Below are positions 35,772 to 44,581 of a stretch of DNA of 64,000 nt, piece after piece (the stretch's first letter is position 1; each line of letters starts with the position of its first letter). Source of the DNA: Mesorhizobium hawassense (GTDB taxonomy: Bacteria; Pseudomonadota; Alphaproteobacteria; Rhizobiales; Rhizobiaceae); assembly GCF_003289945.1 (NCBI RefSeq), contig NZ_QMBP01000008.1, positions 186,001 to 250,000 on the forward strand, read 5' to 3'. The notes beneath the pieces were generated by a model, which had not been told where the DNA came from, did no database searches, and saw nothing but the letters and a program-made list of their open reading frames with translations. A program made the position numbers and the translations under genes.

Positions 35772-37820
35772 ATGGGTACTCGCGCCGGAGGACGACGCAC
35801 GGGACCGAAATGCATCGCCATAGTCGGTCCCTTTGCAAGCGGTAAGACGACACTTCTCGAAGCCATACTCGCCCGCACGGGCGCCATTCCCCGCCAGTCG
35901 CCCGTTTCATCGGGCAACACCGTTTCCGATCATTCGCCCGAGGCCCGCGCCCACGCCATGAGCGTCGAGGCGACATTCGCCACCACCGATTTCATGGGCG
36001 AGCAGCTGACCTTCGTCGATTGCCCCGGCTCCATCGAATTCGCCTTCGAGGCCGAACCCGTGCTTGCCGCTTGCGACCTCGCGGTCGTCGTCGCCGAGGC
36101 CGACGAGAAGAAGATCCCGGCGCTCCAGCTCATCATGCGCAAGTTGGATGATCTCGGCGTTCCGCGCATCCTGTTTCTCAACAAGGTCGACAAGGCGATT
36201 GCGGGCGTGCGCGAGACGCTGAAGATGCTGCAGCCGGCAAGTTCGGTGCCGCTGCTGCTGCGCCAGATTCCGGTGCGCAAGGACGGCGTCGTCATCGGCT
36301 CGATCGATCTGGCGCTGGAACGCGCCTACATCTACCGCGAATACGCGGAGAGCGAAGTCGCCGAGATTCCTGGCGACGACAAGGCGCGCGAACTGGAAGC
36401 GCGTTTCTCCATGCTGGAGACGCTCGCCGACCATGACGATCACCTGATGGAGCAGTTGCTGGAGGAGATCGAGCCGCCGAAGGATGCGATTTTCGACGAT
36501 CTCTCGGCCGACCTGCGCGGCGGCGCCGTGACGCCGGTGCTGATCGGCACCGCCGAGAAGGGCAATGGGGTGCTGCGCCTGTTGAAAGCCATTCGCCACG
36601 ACGCTCCGGATGTCGAGGCGACGAGGAAGCGCCTTGGCGCGCCGGGTGGCCAGACGGTGGTGCAGGTGATGAAGACCATCCACACCGCGCATGGCGGCAA
36701 GCTCTCGGTGTCGCGCGTGCTCTCCGGCCAATTGGCCGACGCGGCCGAGCTTTACCTTTCCAATGGCGACACAGCGAAGGTTTCCGGCATCTACAGGATG
36801 CTCGGCAAGGACCAGTCGAAGCTGACCTCCGCCAGGGCGGGCGACACGGTCGCGCTTGGCAAGCTCGACAACGTCAAGACCGGGCAGACGCTGAGCTCGG
36901 CCAGGGGCGGCATCCGGCCTCTGGTCGCGCTCGAGCCGCCGCAGCCGGTCTTTGCCTTCGCGCTTCGCCCCAAGGAGCGCAAGGACGAGGTCAAGATGTC
37001 GGCGGCCATCCAGCGGCTGGCCGAGGAGGACCCTTCGCTCAGTCTGCGCCACAATCAGGACTCCGCCGAAACCGTCCTGTCGGGCCACGGCGAAATGCAT
37101 CTGCGCGTGGTGCGCGAGCGCCTCGAGGGCAAGAACCAGATTCCGATCGAGGGCCATACCCCGGCGGTGCCCTATCGCGAAACCATCCGCAAATCGGCGC
37201 AGCAGCGCGGCCGCCACAAGAAGCAGTCCGGCGGCCACGGCCAGTTCGGCGACGTGGTGATCGAGATCAAGCCGCTGCCGCGCGGCACCGGCTTCCAGTT
37301 CTCCGACACCATCACCGGCGGCGTGGTTCCCAAGACCTATATCCAGTCGGTGGAGACCGGCATTCGCGACTATCTGAAGACGGGTCCGCTCGGCTTCCCG
37401 GTCGTCGATGTCGCCGTCAATCTGTCGGACGGCTCCTACCATGCGGTCGACTCCTCCGACATGGCCTTCCAGATGGCGGCGAAGCTGGCGATGAAGGAAG
37501 GCATGGCCGCCTGTTCGCCGGTCCTGCTGGAGCCGGTGATGAAGGTCGAGATCGTCACGCCCTCCGACGCGACCTCGAAGATCATCGCGCTGATCCCGCA
37601 ACGCCGCGGTCAGATCCTCGGCTATGACGCACGGCCCGACTGGCCGGGTTGGGACGTGGTCGAGGCGACCATGCCGCAGTCGGAAATCGGTGACCTGATC
37701 ATCGAGTTGCGCTCGGCGACGGCCGGCGTTGCCACCTACAAGGCCGCTTTCGACCATATGGCCGAGCTGACCGGCCGCCTCGCCGATGAGGCGATGAACG
37801 CCAACGGCAAAGCTGCCTGA
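35772..37820 (+). CDS. elongation factor G-like translational GTPase (FusA2 type)
   Basis: 682 residues with the five-domain EF-G plan. G1 is GPFASGKTTLLEAI (residues 19-32) in place of the canonical AHIDAGKTT; G3 is DCPGSIEF rather than DTPGHVDF; G4 LNKVDKA is standard. Domain IV keeps SGGHGQFGDVVIEI and the C-terminal domain has VMKVEIVTPSD and RGQIL. These changes mark it as a paralogue, not the main translocase, which is normally in the str operon. Role of this subgroup is unclear. Strong terminator follows. Confidence 0.85.
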   Translation: MGTRAGGRRTGPKCIAIVGPFASGKTTLLEAILARTGAIPRQSPVSSGNTVSDHSPEARAHAMSVEATFATTDFMGEQLTFVDCPGSIEFAFEAEPVLAACDLAVVVAEADEKKIPALQLIMRKLDDLGVPRILFLNKVDKAIAGVRETLKMLQPASSVPLLLRQIPVRKDGVVIGSIDLALERAYIYREYAESEVAEIPGDDKARELEARFSMLETLADHDDHLMEQLLEEIEPPKDAIFDDLSADLRGGAVTPVLIGTAEKGNGVLRLLKAIRHDAPDVEATRKRLGAPGGQTVVQVMKTIHTAHGGKLSVSRVLSGQLADAAELYLSNGDTAKVSGIYRMLGKDQSKLTSARAGDTVALGKLDNVKTGQTLSSARGGIRPLVALEPPQPVFAFALRPKERKDEVKMSAAIQRLAEEDPSLSLRHNQDSAETVLSGHGEMHLRVVRERLEGKNQIPIEGHTPAVPYRETIRKSAQQRGRHKKQSGGHGQFGDVVIEIKPLPRGTGFQFSDTITGGVVPKTYIQSVETGIRDYLKTGPLGFPVVDVAVNLSDGSYHAVDSSDMAFQMAAKLAMKEGMAACSPVLLEPVMKVEIVTPSDATSKIIALIPQRRGQILGYDARPDWPGWDVVEATMPQSEIGDLIIELRSATAGVATYKAAFDHMAELTGRLADEAMNANGKAA

Positions 37821-37860
37821 ACAGGTCGGCCGCCTGACCGGTCGTTCTGTCGAAGATATG

Positions 37861-37892
37861 AAAACGGCGTCCGGATGATCCGGACGCCGTTT
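37861..37892 (+). terminator. intrinsic terminator of the EF-G-like gene
   Basis: AACGGCGTCCGG-ATGA-CCGGACGCCGTT style hairpin (12-13 bp stem, 4-base loop) with A-tract before and TTT after; probably bidirectional. Confidence 0.85.
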
Positions 37893-38137
37893 CTATTGCG
37901 GACCGTTTTCCTGGGAGGCAATGGCAGGTCCGCCGCATCCGGAAAAAAAGGTTCGGACGCGGCGCTTGCCTGAGCCCGGTCATCCGAGTGATGCCCCCAT
38001 CTCTCGAAGCGACCAACCGCGTCCTATGGTCTACTTAATCGATAGACTGCGGCCGCGACATGTTACCCGATGTTACATGTCACTGTTACGTGGGGGATTC
38101 AGCCGTTTTCTTGCCGGCTCGAAGGCTCGCGGGCAAC

Positions 38138-38166
38138 AAAAAAGCCGGATCAATAAAGATCCGGCT
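38138..38166 (-). terminator. intrinsic terminator of the AbcR-like sRNA
   Basis: On the minus strand AGCCGGATC-TTTATT-GATCCGGCT followed by TTTTT; 9-10 bp stem. It is the strongest single sign that a leftward transcript ends here although no leftward gene does. Confidence 0.88.
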
Positions 38167-38254
38167 GAGTTTGATTGGAAGTGCCGATTAGGGCTAACCT
38201 CCAGAGGGGAACACTCAAGGGCGCTAATGGGAGGAGAACGCGCCCTGGAGATAC
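38138..38254 (-). ncRNA. abcR: AbcR (alpha-r15) family sRNA
   Basis: About 117 nt. Reading leftward: a start near 38254, then CTCCTCCCATTA and GTGTTCCCCTCTGG, two unpaired pyrimidine-rich anti-Shine-Dalgarno motifs like those of AbcR1/AbcR2, then the intrinsic terminator AGCCGGATC...GATCCGGCT plus six T. Synteny supports it: in Sinorhizobium the AbcR pair lies beside lsrB, and an LsrB-like LysR gene is 770 bp away with trxB and lrp beyond. AbcR RNAs, with Hfq, repress many ABC-transporter and metabolic mRNAs. Only one copy is seen here, not a tandem pair. Confidence 0.75.
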
Positions 38255-38259
38255 GACTA

Positions 38260-38288
38260 TATATGTGCTCATCATGCCCAAGAAACAA
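38260..38288 (-). promoter_or_regulatory. promoter of the AbcR-like sRNA
   Basis: On the minus strand TTGTTT (38288-38283), 17-bp spacer, CATATA (38265-38260). Matches the conserved CTTG...CTATAT-type promoters of alpha-r15 sRNAs. Confidence 0.65.
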
Positions 38289-38509
38289 GCATCTATTTTG
38301 CAACACACGCATGCAAAAAGACGCAGGCTGTGGTCCAACCTATCTCCGATGCCCATAGGACCAGAAAAATCGCCGATTTCGCGGCATTTCCGGGCCGAAA
38401 GCGACTGCTAAAATGCAAAACCGAGCCGATTTTGCTCCGAAATATGCAAGTCGGCACAATGATGCCGATTTCGGCAGGCCGAGTTTATTTTCACGGCAGG
38501 AGACCGATG
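38289..38509. other. intergenic region between sRNA promoter and methyltransferase gene
   Basis: AT-richer than average, with repeated CGATTT/CCGATTTTG words and several ATGCAA words (38310, 38413, 38444 region). It should contain the divergent promoter of the methyltransferase gene. No reliable hexamer pair or coding frame found. Confidence 0.3.
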
Positions 38510-39007
38510 ATGCGACCTTTTTCAGCAATCGCCGGCAGCGCGCTGTTCCTTGTCGCAGCACCCGGCGCTGTCGCCGGGCTGGTGCCATGGCTGCTGACCG
38601 ACCACTATCGCAACCCTCTGTCGGCGGTGCCCGCCTTCGTGCCCGCAGGCTCGATCCTCGTCGTTGGAGCGGTCGCCATCCTGCTTCATGCCTTCGCCCG
38701 TTTTGCGCTGGAGGGCCTCGGCACACCCGCTCCCGTGGCCCCGACCGAGACGCTGGTTGTCGGCGGCATCTACCGCCACGTGCGCAACCCGATGTATGTC
38801 GCCGTGCTGGCGATCATCCTCGGCCAGGTTCTCATCTTTTCGAGCTGGGCGGTTATGGTCTACGGCCTCATCGCCGCGGCGGCGATGATCTCCTTCGTCA
38901 AAGCCTACGAAGAGCCGACGCTCGCCGGCCGCTACGGCGCGGAGTACGAAACCTATCGCCGCGCCGTCCCCGGCTGGCTGCCGCGGCTAACGCCGTGGCG
39001 TGGATGA
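38510..39007 (+). CDS. isoprenylcysteine/phospholipid methyltransferase-family membrane protein
   Basis: 165 residues from ATG 38510, with AGGAG 7 bases upstream. Four hydrophobic helices; the conserved SAM-binding block GGIYRHVRNPMYVAVLAIILG lies between helices, followed by a C-terminal EEPTLAGRYGAEYETYRRAV, the signature of the PEMT/ICMT superfamily. Probably methylates a lipid or prenyl group in the inner membrane; the substrate is unknown. Convergent with the LysR gene. Confidence 0.82.
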   Translation: MRPFSAIAGSALFLVAAPGAVAGLVPWLLTDHYRNPLSAVPAFVPAGSILVVGAVAILLHAFARFALEGLGTPAPVAPTETLVVGGIYRHVRNPMYVAVLAIILGQVLIFSSWAVMVYGLIAAAAMISFVKAYEEPTLAGRYGAEYETYRRAVPGWLPRLTPWRG

Positions 39008-39021
39008 ACGGCACCCCTGAG

Positions 39022-39918
39022 CTAGTACGACCAGCTGCGCGCCTTCGCGATGATGAAGTCGCGAAACACATGCAGCTTCGCCTGGTTCTTCATCGCGTCG
39101 GGATAAGCGAAATAGGTGTCGAAGGACGGCACCTCGGTCTCCGGCAGCAGCTGCACCAGGTTGGTGTCCTTGCTGATCACGTAGTCGGGCAGCATGGCGA
39201 TGCCGGCGCCGCCCTGCACCGCTCGCTTGATCGACAGGATGTCGTTGATCTGCAGCGTCGGCACCCGCTGCGCGCCCTCGAAATCGCCGACAGTCTCCAG
39301 CCAGTTCAGTTCCGACAGATGCGAAGGCACCGGCACACCGAAGGTGACGATGCGATGGTTCCTGAGCTCGGCGATCGAGGCCGGCTTGCCGAATTTGGCT
39401 ATATAGGACGGCGCCGCATAGAGGTGGAAATGCACCGTGAACAGCCGGCGCTGGATCAGGTCCGGCTGCTGCGGCTGGCGCAGCCTTATGGCGCAATCGG
39501 CCTGGCGCATGGTGAGGTCGAGCTCCTCATTGGCGAGGATCAGCTGCAGGCTGATCTCGGGATAGAGCTCGATGAATTCCTGCACGCGTTCGGTCAGCCA
39601 GCCGGCGCCCAGGCCTACCGTGGTCGTGACGCGCAACACGCCCGACGGCCGGTCCTTGGTCTCGGTCAGCCGCGTCTTGATGGTTTCCAGCTTCATCAGC
39701 ACGTCATGCGCCGTGCGGAACAGCATCTCGCCCTGTTCGGTCAGCACCAGGCCGCGCGCGTGGCGGTGGAACAGCGCTACGCCGACATCATGCTCCAGCG
39801 CGCTGACCTGCCGCGAGATAGCCGATTGCGACAGATGCAGTGTCTCGGCGGCATGGGTGAACGACCCAGCCTCCGCCGCTGCGTGAAATACGCGTAGCTT
39901 GTCCCAGTCCAGCGCCAT
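39022..39918 (-). CDS. lsrB: LysR-family regulator, LsrB-like
   Basis: 298 residues. HTH: SFTHAAETLHLSQSAISRQV (19-38), dimerisation helix, then an effector domain with VTTTVGLGAGWLTERVQEF. Identification as LsrB rests on gene order (next to trxB and lrp, and to an AbcR-type sRNA) and general similarity to the Sinorhizobium protein, a regulator of redox balance and lipopolysaccharide genes needed for symbiosis. Only one cysteine (Cys142) is present, so an internal disulphide switch is not possible. The symbol is therefore tentative. Confidence 0.8.
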   Translation of the reverse strand: MALDWDKLRVFHAAAEAGSFTHAAETLHLSQSAISRQVSALEHDVGVALFHRHARGLVLTEQGEMLFRTAHDVLMKLETIKTRLTETKDRPSGVLRVTTTVGLGAGWLTERVQEFIELYPEISLQLILANEELDLTMRQADCAIRLRQPQQPDLIQRRLFTVHFHLYAAPSYIAKFGKPASIAELRNHRIVTFGVPVPSHLSELNWLETVGDFEGAQRVPTLQINDILSIKRAVQGGAGIAMLPDYVISKDTNLVQLLPETEVPSFDTYFAYPDAMKNQAKLHVFRDFIIAKARSWSY

Positions 39919-39990
39919 GATTCCCCTCGCGTTGCCTTTGGCGTCTGAATGAAAAATCAGGCTTTTAAACGGCTTTTTTCAGCCGATTTG

Positions 39991-40965
39991 TCATTCCGCC
40001 GCTTCGCGGTGAACCTCGATGCCGGCCAGATATTTTTCCGCTTCGAGCGCCGCCATGCAGCCAAGCCCCGCCGCCGTCACCGCCTGGCGGTAGATATCGT
40101 CGGTCACGTCGCCGGCGGCGAACACGCCGGGCACGTCGGTGCGGGTCGAATTGGGCGCGGTCCACAGATACCCGTTCGGCTTTTGCTTCAGCTTGCCTGC
40201 GAAGAGTTCGACCGCCGGCGCGTGGCCGATTGCGACGAACACGCCGTCGACAGGCAGCTTCGATTCCTGGCCGGTCACGACGTTGCGCAGCGTCAGACCT
40301 TCAACCGACGGCGGCAGCGGCGCCTTACCTGGACGTCCGGTGATCTCGTCGACGACCGTGTCCCAGATGACGCGGACATTGTCCTTCTTGAGCAGCCGCT
40401 CGCGCAGGATCCGCTCGGCGCGGAAGTCGCTGCGCCGATGGATGACGGTGACGCTCTTGGCGAGGTTCGATAGATAGAGTGCTTCCTCGACCGCGGAATT
40501 GCCGCCGCCGATCACAGCGACGTCCTTGCCGCGATAGAAGAAGCCGTCGCAGGTGGCGCAGGCTGAAACGCCGAAGCCCATGAAGGTCTGTTCCGAGGGG
40601 ATGCCCAGCCACTTCGCCTGGGCGCCGGTCGCGATGATCAGCGCGTCCGCCGTGTAGACGGTGCCGGAATCGCCCGTGGCGCGAAAAGGCCGCACGTTGA
40701 GGTCGACCTCGGTGACGATGTCGTTGATGATATCGGTGCCGACATGCTCGGCCTGCTTCAGCATCTGCTCCATCAGCCAGGGGCCCTGGATCGGATCGGC
40801 GAAGCCTGGATAGTTCTCGACATCGGTGGTGATCATCAGCTGGCCGCCCTGCTGCAGGCCGGCGACCAGCATCGGCTTCAGCATGGCGCGGGCGGCATAG
40901 ACCGCTGCCGTATAGCCGGCCGGGCCGGAACCGATGATGAGAACGGGTGCGTGTTTTGTGTTCAT
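39991..40965 (-). CDS. trxB: thioredoxin reductase
   Basis: 324 residues. FAD motif IIGSGPAGYTAAVYAARA (10-27), the redox-active pair ACATCD (Cys136 and Cys139), the NADPH motif VIGGGNSAVEEALYLS, and the C-terminal FAD block VFAAGDVTDDIYRQAVTAAG. Reduces thioredoxin with NADPH. Start MNTKHAPVLI at 40965 is the family start. Upstream lrp is divergent, and an LsrB-like gene lies downstream in the same direction, 70 bp away, so the two may share a transcript. Confidence 0.95.
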   Translation of the reverse strand: MNTKHAPVLIIGSGPAGYTAAVYAARAMLKPMLVAGLQQGGQLMITTDVENYPGFADPIQGPWLMEQMLKQAEHVGTDIINDIVTEVDLNVRPFRATGDSGTVYTADALIIATGAQAKWLGIPSEQTFMGFGVSACATCDGFFYRGKDVAVIGGGNSAVEEALYLSNLAKSVTVIHRRSDFRAERILRERLLKKDNVRVIWDTVVDEITGRPGKAPLPPSVEGLTLRNVVTGQESKLPVDGVFVAIGHAPAVELFAGKLKQKPNGYLWTAPNSTRTDVPGVFAAGDVTDDIYRQAVTAAGLGCMAALEAEKYLAGIEVHREAAE

Positions 40966-41201
40966 GAAAAAGTCCCCTGCGGCTCGAAGCCGTGGCTTGT
41001 CGCGGTTAATGTAAGGGTTGCCAACCATGGCAGCAAGACGAACGGGCCGTCGTCCCCGGAAAGCTGCGATCAACAGGGTATTCGCCAAAATCGCGGCTTT
41101 TGTTACGCCTGAAAAATCGCATCGCGGAGGGGCTGGCGCGGACACAAAAGTCGTTTAATTACAAAATTGCGAAAGATTCTTGCGCAAGAGCCGAGACAGC
41201 C

Positions 41202-41678
41202 ATGCCCCTCAAAGCCGATCTCGACGCCATCGACTGGAAGATCCTGCGCGAGCTGCAGGGCGACGGACGCATGACCAATGTCGAATTGTCGAGCCGTGTC
41301 GGCATCTCGGCGCCGCCTTGCCTGCGCCGCGTTAGGCGGCTGGAAGAGGCCGGCATCATCCGCGGCTACCGCGCGCTGCTGAACGCGCCGGCGCTCGGCA
41401 TGGATGTCGTCGCCTTCTGTCTGATCGGCCTGCATCACCAGGCCGATGCCGAGCTGAAAACCTTCGCCGAGCGCACGCGCGGCTGGCCGATCGTGCGCGA
41501 CGCCTGGATGGTCTCGGGCGAATCCGATTTCCTGCTGCATTGCGTGGCGAGCGACCTCGGCACCTTCCAGACCTTCGTCATCGAGCAACTGGCCTCGGCG
41601 CCGAATGTCGATACCGTGCGGACGGCCTTGACCATCCGCCGGGTCAAGGATGAGGGATTGATTGCCTTTCCCGCTTAA
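41202..41678 (+). CDS. lrp: Lrp/AsnC-family regulator
   Basis: 158 residues from ATG 41202 (MPLKADLDAIDWKILRELQG). N-terminal HTH with MTNVELSSRVGISAPPCLRR, the canonical Lrp helix, then the RAM/AsnC effector domain (about 70-150) with DAWMVSGESDFLLHCVASDL. Feast/famine global regulator; likely leucine responsive, but the ligand is not proven. Divergent from trxB, about 235 bp apart. Confidence 0.9.
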   Translation: MPLKADLDAIDWKILRELQGDGRMTNVELSSRVGISAPPCLRRVRRLEEAGIIRGYRALLNAPALGMDVVAFCLIGLHHQADAELKTFAERTRGWPIVRDAWMVSGESDFLLHCVASDLGTFQTFVIEQLASAPNVDTVRTALTIRRVKDEGLIAFPA

Positions 41679-41747
41679 TGTGCCGGCTTCCTGGAAATCG
41701 CACGAAAAAACAACGGACTTAGGCCCAGACTTTGAATCTGTCCGCGA

Positions 41748-42377
41748 TCAGAACGATCGTATCGCGGTGAGCAGCCCGTCAACATCGCGCGCATCGCGCA
41801 GCGGCGAAACCGCAAACCCGCCGATCGTCGAGGGTTGGCCATCGACAAGCCAGCCGCGCGTCAGGCCGGCGCGCTCGCCGGCTTCCATGTCGGCCAGCTT
41901 GTCGCCGACGATCAATGAACGTCCAAGATCGAGGCCCAGCCGTCTGGCCGCCTCGACCAGCATGCCCGGATTGGGCTTGCGCATCGGGTGGTTGGCTATT
42001 GCGAGCGGGCCGCTGCCTTTCTCGTGGTAGCCACAGGCAAGCACCATGTCGGCGACGGCATTGCTTCTGGCAAGCAGATCGAGCACACGCCCGTTCACCT
42101 TGGCGAACGCATCCCAGCCGAAATAGCCGCGCGCGATGCCGGATTGGTTGGTGACGATGACGACTGGAATGCCAGCCCGGTTGGCGGCTTCGATTGGCGG
42201 CAGCATCTGCGGCCTGAGCACAATGTCGGCCGGATCGCTGGGATAATCGGTGTCGACATTGATGGTGCCGTCGCGGTCGAGAAACAGCGCCGGCCTGCCA
42301 GTTGGAAAGCTCCTGTCGCCGACCCGCTCGACCCACAGGCCGGGCTCGGCAAGCGGCAAGCCTGCGCTCTCAGCCAT
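41748..42377 (-). CDS. gmhB: D-glycero-beta-D-manno-heptose 1,7-bisphosphate 7-phosphatase
   Basis: 209 residues, HAD-IIIA phosphatase. Motif I is LFLDRDGTINVDTDYP (about 31-46), motif II VTNQSGIARGYF, motif III KPNPGM, and motif IV LIVGDKLADMEAG. It removes the 7-phosphate in the ADP-heptose pathway. The four-Cys/His zinc loop of typical GmhB (CPHHP...CxCRKP) is replaced by CGYHEKGSGPLAIANHPM, with only one Cys, so zinc binding is probably lost. The 5-prime end overlaps gmhA by 8 bp. Confidence 0.88.
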   Translation of the reverse strand: MAESAGLPLAEPGLWVERVGDRSFPTGRPALFLDRDGTINVDTDYPSDPADIVLRPQMLPPIEAANRAGIPVVIVTNQSGIARGYFGWDAFAKVNGRVLDLLARSNAVADMVLACGYHEKGSGPLAIANHPMRKPNPGMLVEAARRLGLDLGRSLIVGDKLADMEAGERAGLTRGWLVDGQPSTIGGFAVSPLRDARDVDGLLTAIRSF

Positions 42378-42942
42378 TGGCGAGACGCGCTTCCACCACC
42401 TCGCACAGATGGTGGTAGAGGCACAGGTGCCCCTGCTGGATGATTGGCGTCGAGGTCGACGGCACGTTGAGCAGGATGTCGGTCAGCGGCTTGAGCTTGC
42501 CGCCGGTCTCGCCGGTCAGGCTGATCACGGTCATCCCCATCGTCCGCGCCTGCTCGGCGGCGGCAAGGATGCTCGGCGAATTGCCGCTGGTCGAGATCGC
42601 CAGCAGCACCGCGCCTTCCGAGCCATGCGCCTCGACCTGGCGCGAGAACACGGTGTCGAAGCCGTAATCGTTGCCCCAGGCGGTCAGTACCGCGGCGTTG
42701 GCCGGCAGCGCGATGACGTTGTAGGCCTTGCGCTCCTTCAGGAAGCGGCCGACCAGTTCGCCGGCGATGTGGATGGCATCGCTGGCCGAGCCGCCATTGC
42801 CGCAGATCAGCAGCGCCTTGCCTTGCGACAGCGCGGTCACGACCGTGCTCACCGCGCGTTCCATCTCGCCGGTGAGGTCGCGCTCGACCATCGCCGAGAT
42901 CGCCGCCGCTGAGCGGACCAGGTAATCGTTCAAATCGGACAT
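42370..42942 (-). CDS. gmhA: phosphoheptose isomerase
   Basis: 190 residues from ATG 42942 (MSDLNDYLVRSAAAISAMVE). SIS domain with LLICGNGGSASDAIHIAGEL (46-65) and AISTSGNSPSILAAAE. Converts sedoheptulose 7-phosphate to D-glycero-D-manno-heptose 7-phosphate, the first committed step to ADP-heptose. Zinc ligands of the family (His in IHIAGE and in GHLCLYHHLCE) are present. Seven bp after hldE and overlapping gmhB. Confidence 0.93.
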   Translation of the reverse strand: MSDLNDYLVRSAAAISAMVERDLTGEMERAVSTVVTALSQGKALLICGNGGSASDAIHIAGELVGRFLKERKAYNVIALPANAAVLTAWGNDYGFDTVFSRQVEAHGSEGAVLLAISTSGNSPSILAAAEQARTMGMTVISLTGETGGKLKPLTDILLNVPSTSTPIIQQGHLCLYHHLCEVVEARLANG

Positions 42943-42949
42943 AAGACCC

Positions 42950-44434
42950 TCAGTTTGCGGCACGCAGCTTGCCGATCGTGTTCGTCGTGCTCTTGCCGGC
43001 GACGAGATCGACCAGCACCACGCGCCCGCCAGCCTTCTGCACCACATCGGCGCCGACCACGGTTTCGATCGTGTAGTCCGCGCCCTTGACCAGAATGTCC
43101 GGCAAAAGCGCCTCGATCAGCTTGAGCGGCGTGTCTTCCTCGAAGACGACGACGGCGTCGACCGAGGCGAGCGCTGCCAGCACGCAGGCGCGGTCGTGCT
43201 GGTTGTTGACTGGGCGCCCAGGCCCCTTCAGCCGGTGCACCGAGGCGTCGCTGTTGAGGCCGAGCACCAGCCGGTCGCACTGGCTGCGCGCGGCATGAAG
43301 CAGGCTGACATGGCCGGCGTGCAGGATATCGAAGCAGCCATTGGTGAAGCCGACGGTCAGCCCCTCTTCCTTCCAGGCGGCGACCATCCGGGAGGCGGCA
43401 TTGAAATCGAGGATGGCGTCCTGGTGACCGGTCGGCCCATGCGAGCGGAACAGCGCGCCGGACAGCTCCTCGACGTTGAGGCGCGCGGTGCCGCGTTTTC
43501 CGACCACGACGCCGCCGGCCGCGTTGGCGATGACGGCGGCATGCACGCGGTCGGCGCCGGCGGCGAGCGACAGTGCGAAGCTCGCGATGACCGTGTCGCC
43601 CGCGCCGGAAACGTCGAACACTTCGCGCGCCTGGGTGGAGATGTGCCGGGCATCCTCGGCGGAGACCACGCTCATGCCTTTTTCGCTGCGCGTGGCGACG
43701 ATGAACTCGAAATCATGCGCCGCGATCAGGTCGCGCGCCGCCGCGACGATCTCGTCGTCGCCGAACACCTTGCGCCCGACCGCCTCGCCAAGTTCCTTGC
43801 GGTTTGGCGTCACCGCTGTCGCGCCGGCATAGCGCGCATAGTCGCGGCCTTTCGGATCGACCAGCACTGGCTTGCCGGCGTCGCGGCAGATCGCGATCAG
43901 CTCACCGGCGACGCCGTCGAGCAGGATACCCTTGCCGTAGTCGGAGAGGATGACGATATCGGCGCGGCCAAGCGTTGCCTGGAAATGATCGATCAGCTTC
44001 GCCCGCTCGGCGGAACTGAGCGGCTTGATCTCTTCCTCGTCGAAACGCAGTACCTGCTGGTTGAGCGCGCTGAAGCGGCTTTTCGACGAGGTCATGCGGT
44101 CCGACCGCTGCAGCAGCCCGTCCGTATCGACACCGATCTCGCCCAGCATGCGCATCAGATTGTTGCCCGCCTGGTCGGCGCCGATTACCGAGACGGGTAT
44201 GGCGGCCGCACCCAGCGAAACGATGTTGGAGACGACATTGCCGGCGCCGCCCATGTTCAACGTCTCGCCCCGCCCGTGCAGCACGGGAATCGGGGCTTCC
44301 GGCGAGATGCGCTCGATCACGCCGCTGACGAAACGGTCGAGAATGAAGTCGCCCACCACCAGCACGGTGACGTCGCCGAACCGGGCGATGGTGCGATGCA
44401 AAGGCTCGGGAGAAGGCGGATGGTGCTTGATCAT
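42950..44434 (-). CDS. hldE: bifunctional heptose-7-phosphate kinase / heptose-1-phosphate adenylyltransferase
   Basis: 494 residues. The N-terminal ribokinase-like kinase domain (about 15-325) ends in the anion-hole motif DVSGAGDTVIASFALSLAAG; the C-terminal nucleotidyltransferase (about 350-490) starts VGFTNGCFDILHAGHVSLLH with the HxGH signature. Together they phosphorylate heptose-7-P at C1 and, after GmhB acts, attach AMP. Leads the leftward hldE-gmhA-gmhB operon, which is tightly packed. Epimerase hldD and the transferases are in the opposite cluster at 45.9-48.8 kb. Confidence 0.95.
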   Translation of the reverse strand: MIKHHPPSPEPLHRTIARFGDVTVLVVGDFILDRFVSGVIERISPEAPIPVLHGRGETLNMGGAGNVVSNIVSLGAAAIPVSVIGADQAGNNLMRMLGEIGVDTDGLLQRSDRMTSSKSRFSALNQQVLRFDEEEIKPLSSAERAKLIDHFQATLGRADIVILSDYGKGILLDGVAGELIAICRDAGKPVLVDPKGRDYARYAGATAVTPNRKELGEAVGRKVFGDDEIVAAARDLIAAHDFEFIVATRSEKGMSVVSAEDARHISTQAREVFDVSGAGDTVIASFALSLAAGADRVHAAVIANAAGGVVVGKRGTARLNVEELSGALFRSHGPTGHQDAILDFNAASRMVAAWKEEGLTVGFTNGCFDILHAGHVSLLHAARSQCDRLVLGLNSDASVHRLKGPGRPVNNQHDRACVLAALASVDAVVVFEEDTPLKLIEALLPDILVKGADYTIETVVGADVVQKAGGRVVLVDLVAGKSTTNTIGKLRAAN

Positions 44435-44581
44435 CTCACTGGCGCGCGCCTGGGGGCGAATTTTGGTCGGTTTGAAACTCGGTATTTCGAGAACTCGTCA
44501 TGTTCGCGATGCCGATATACCGCAATTCGGACGAGCGCAACGGCGGGCCCGGTGCGGGCTACCGCCGAAATCGGCCAGCAA

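Noticed and set aside
35907..37757. 616-codon open frame antisense to the EF-G-like gene
   Set aside because: No motifs; the opposite strand encodes a full translational GTPase.
38061..38089. Three TGTTAC words at 10 and 13 bp spacing
   Set aside because: Spacing is irregular and no matching promoter or regulator could be tied to them; kept only as a note.
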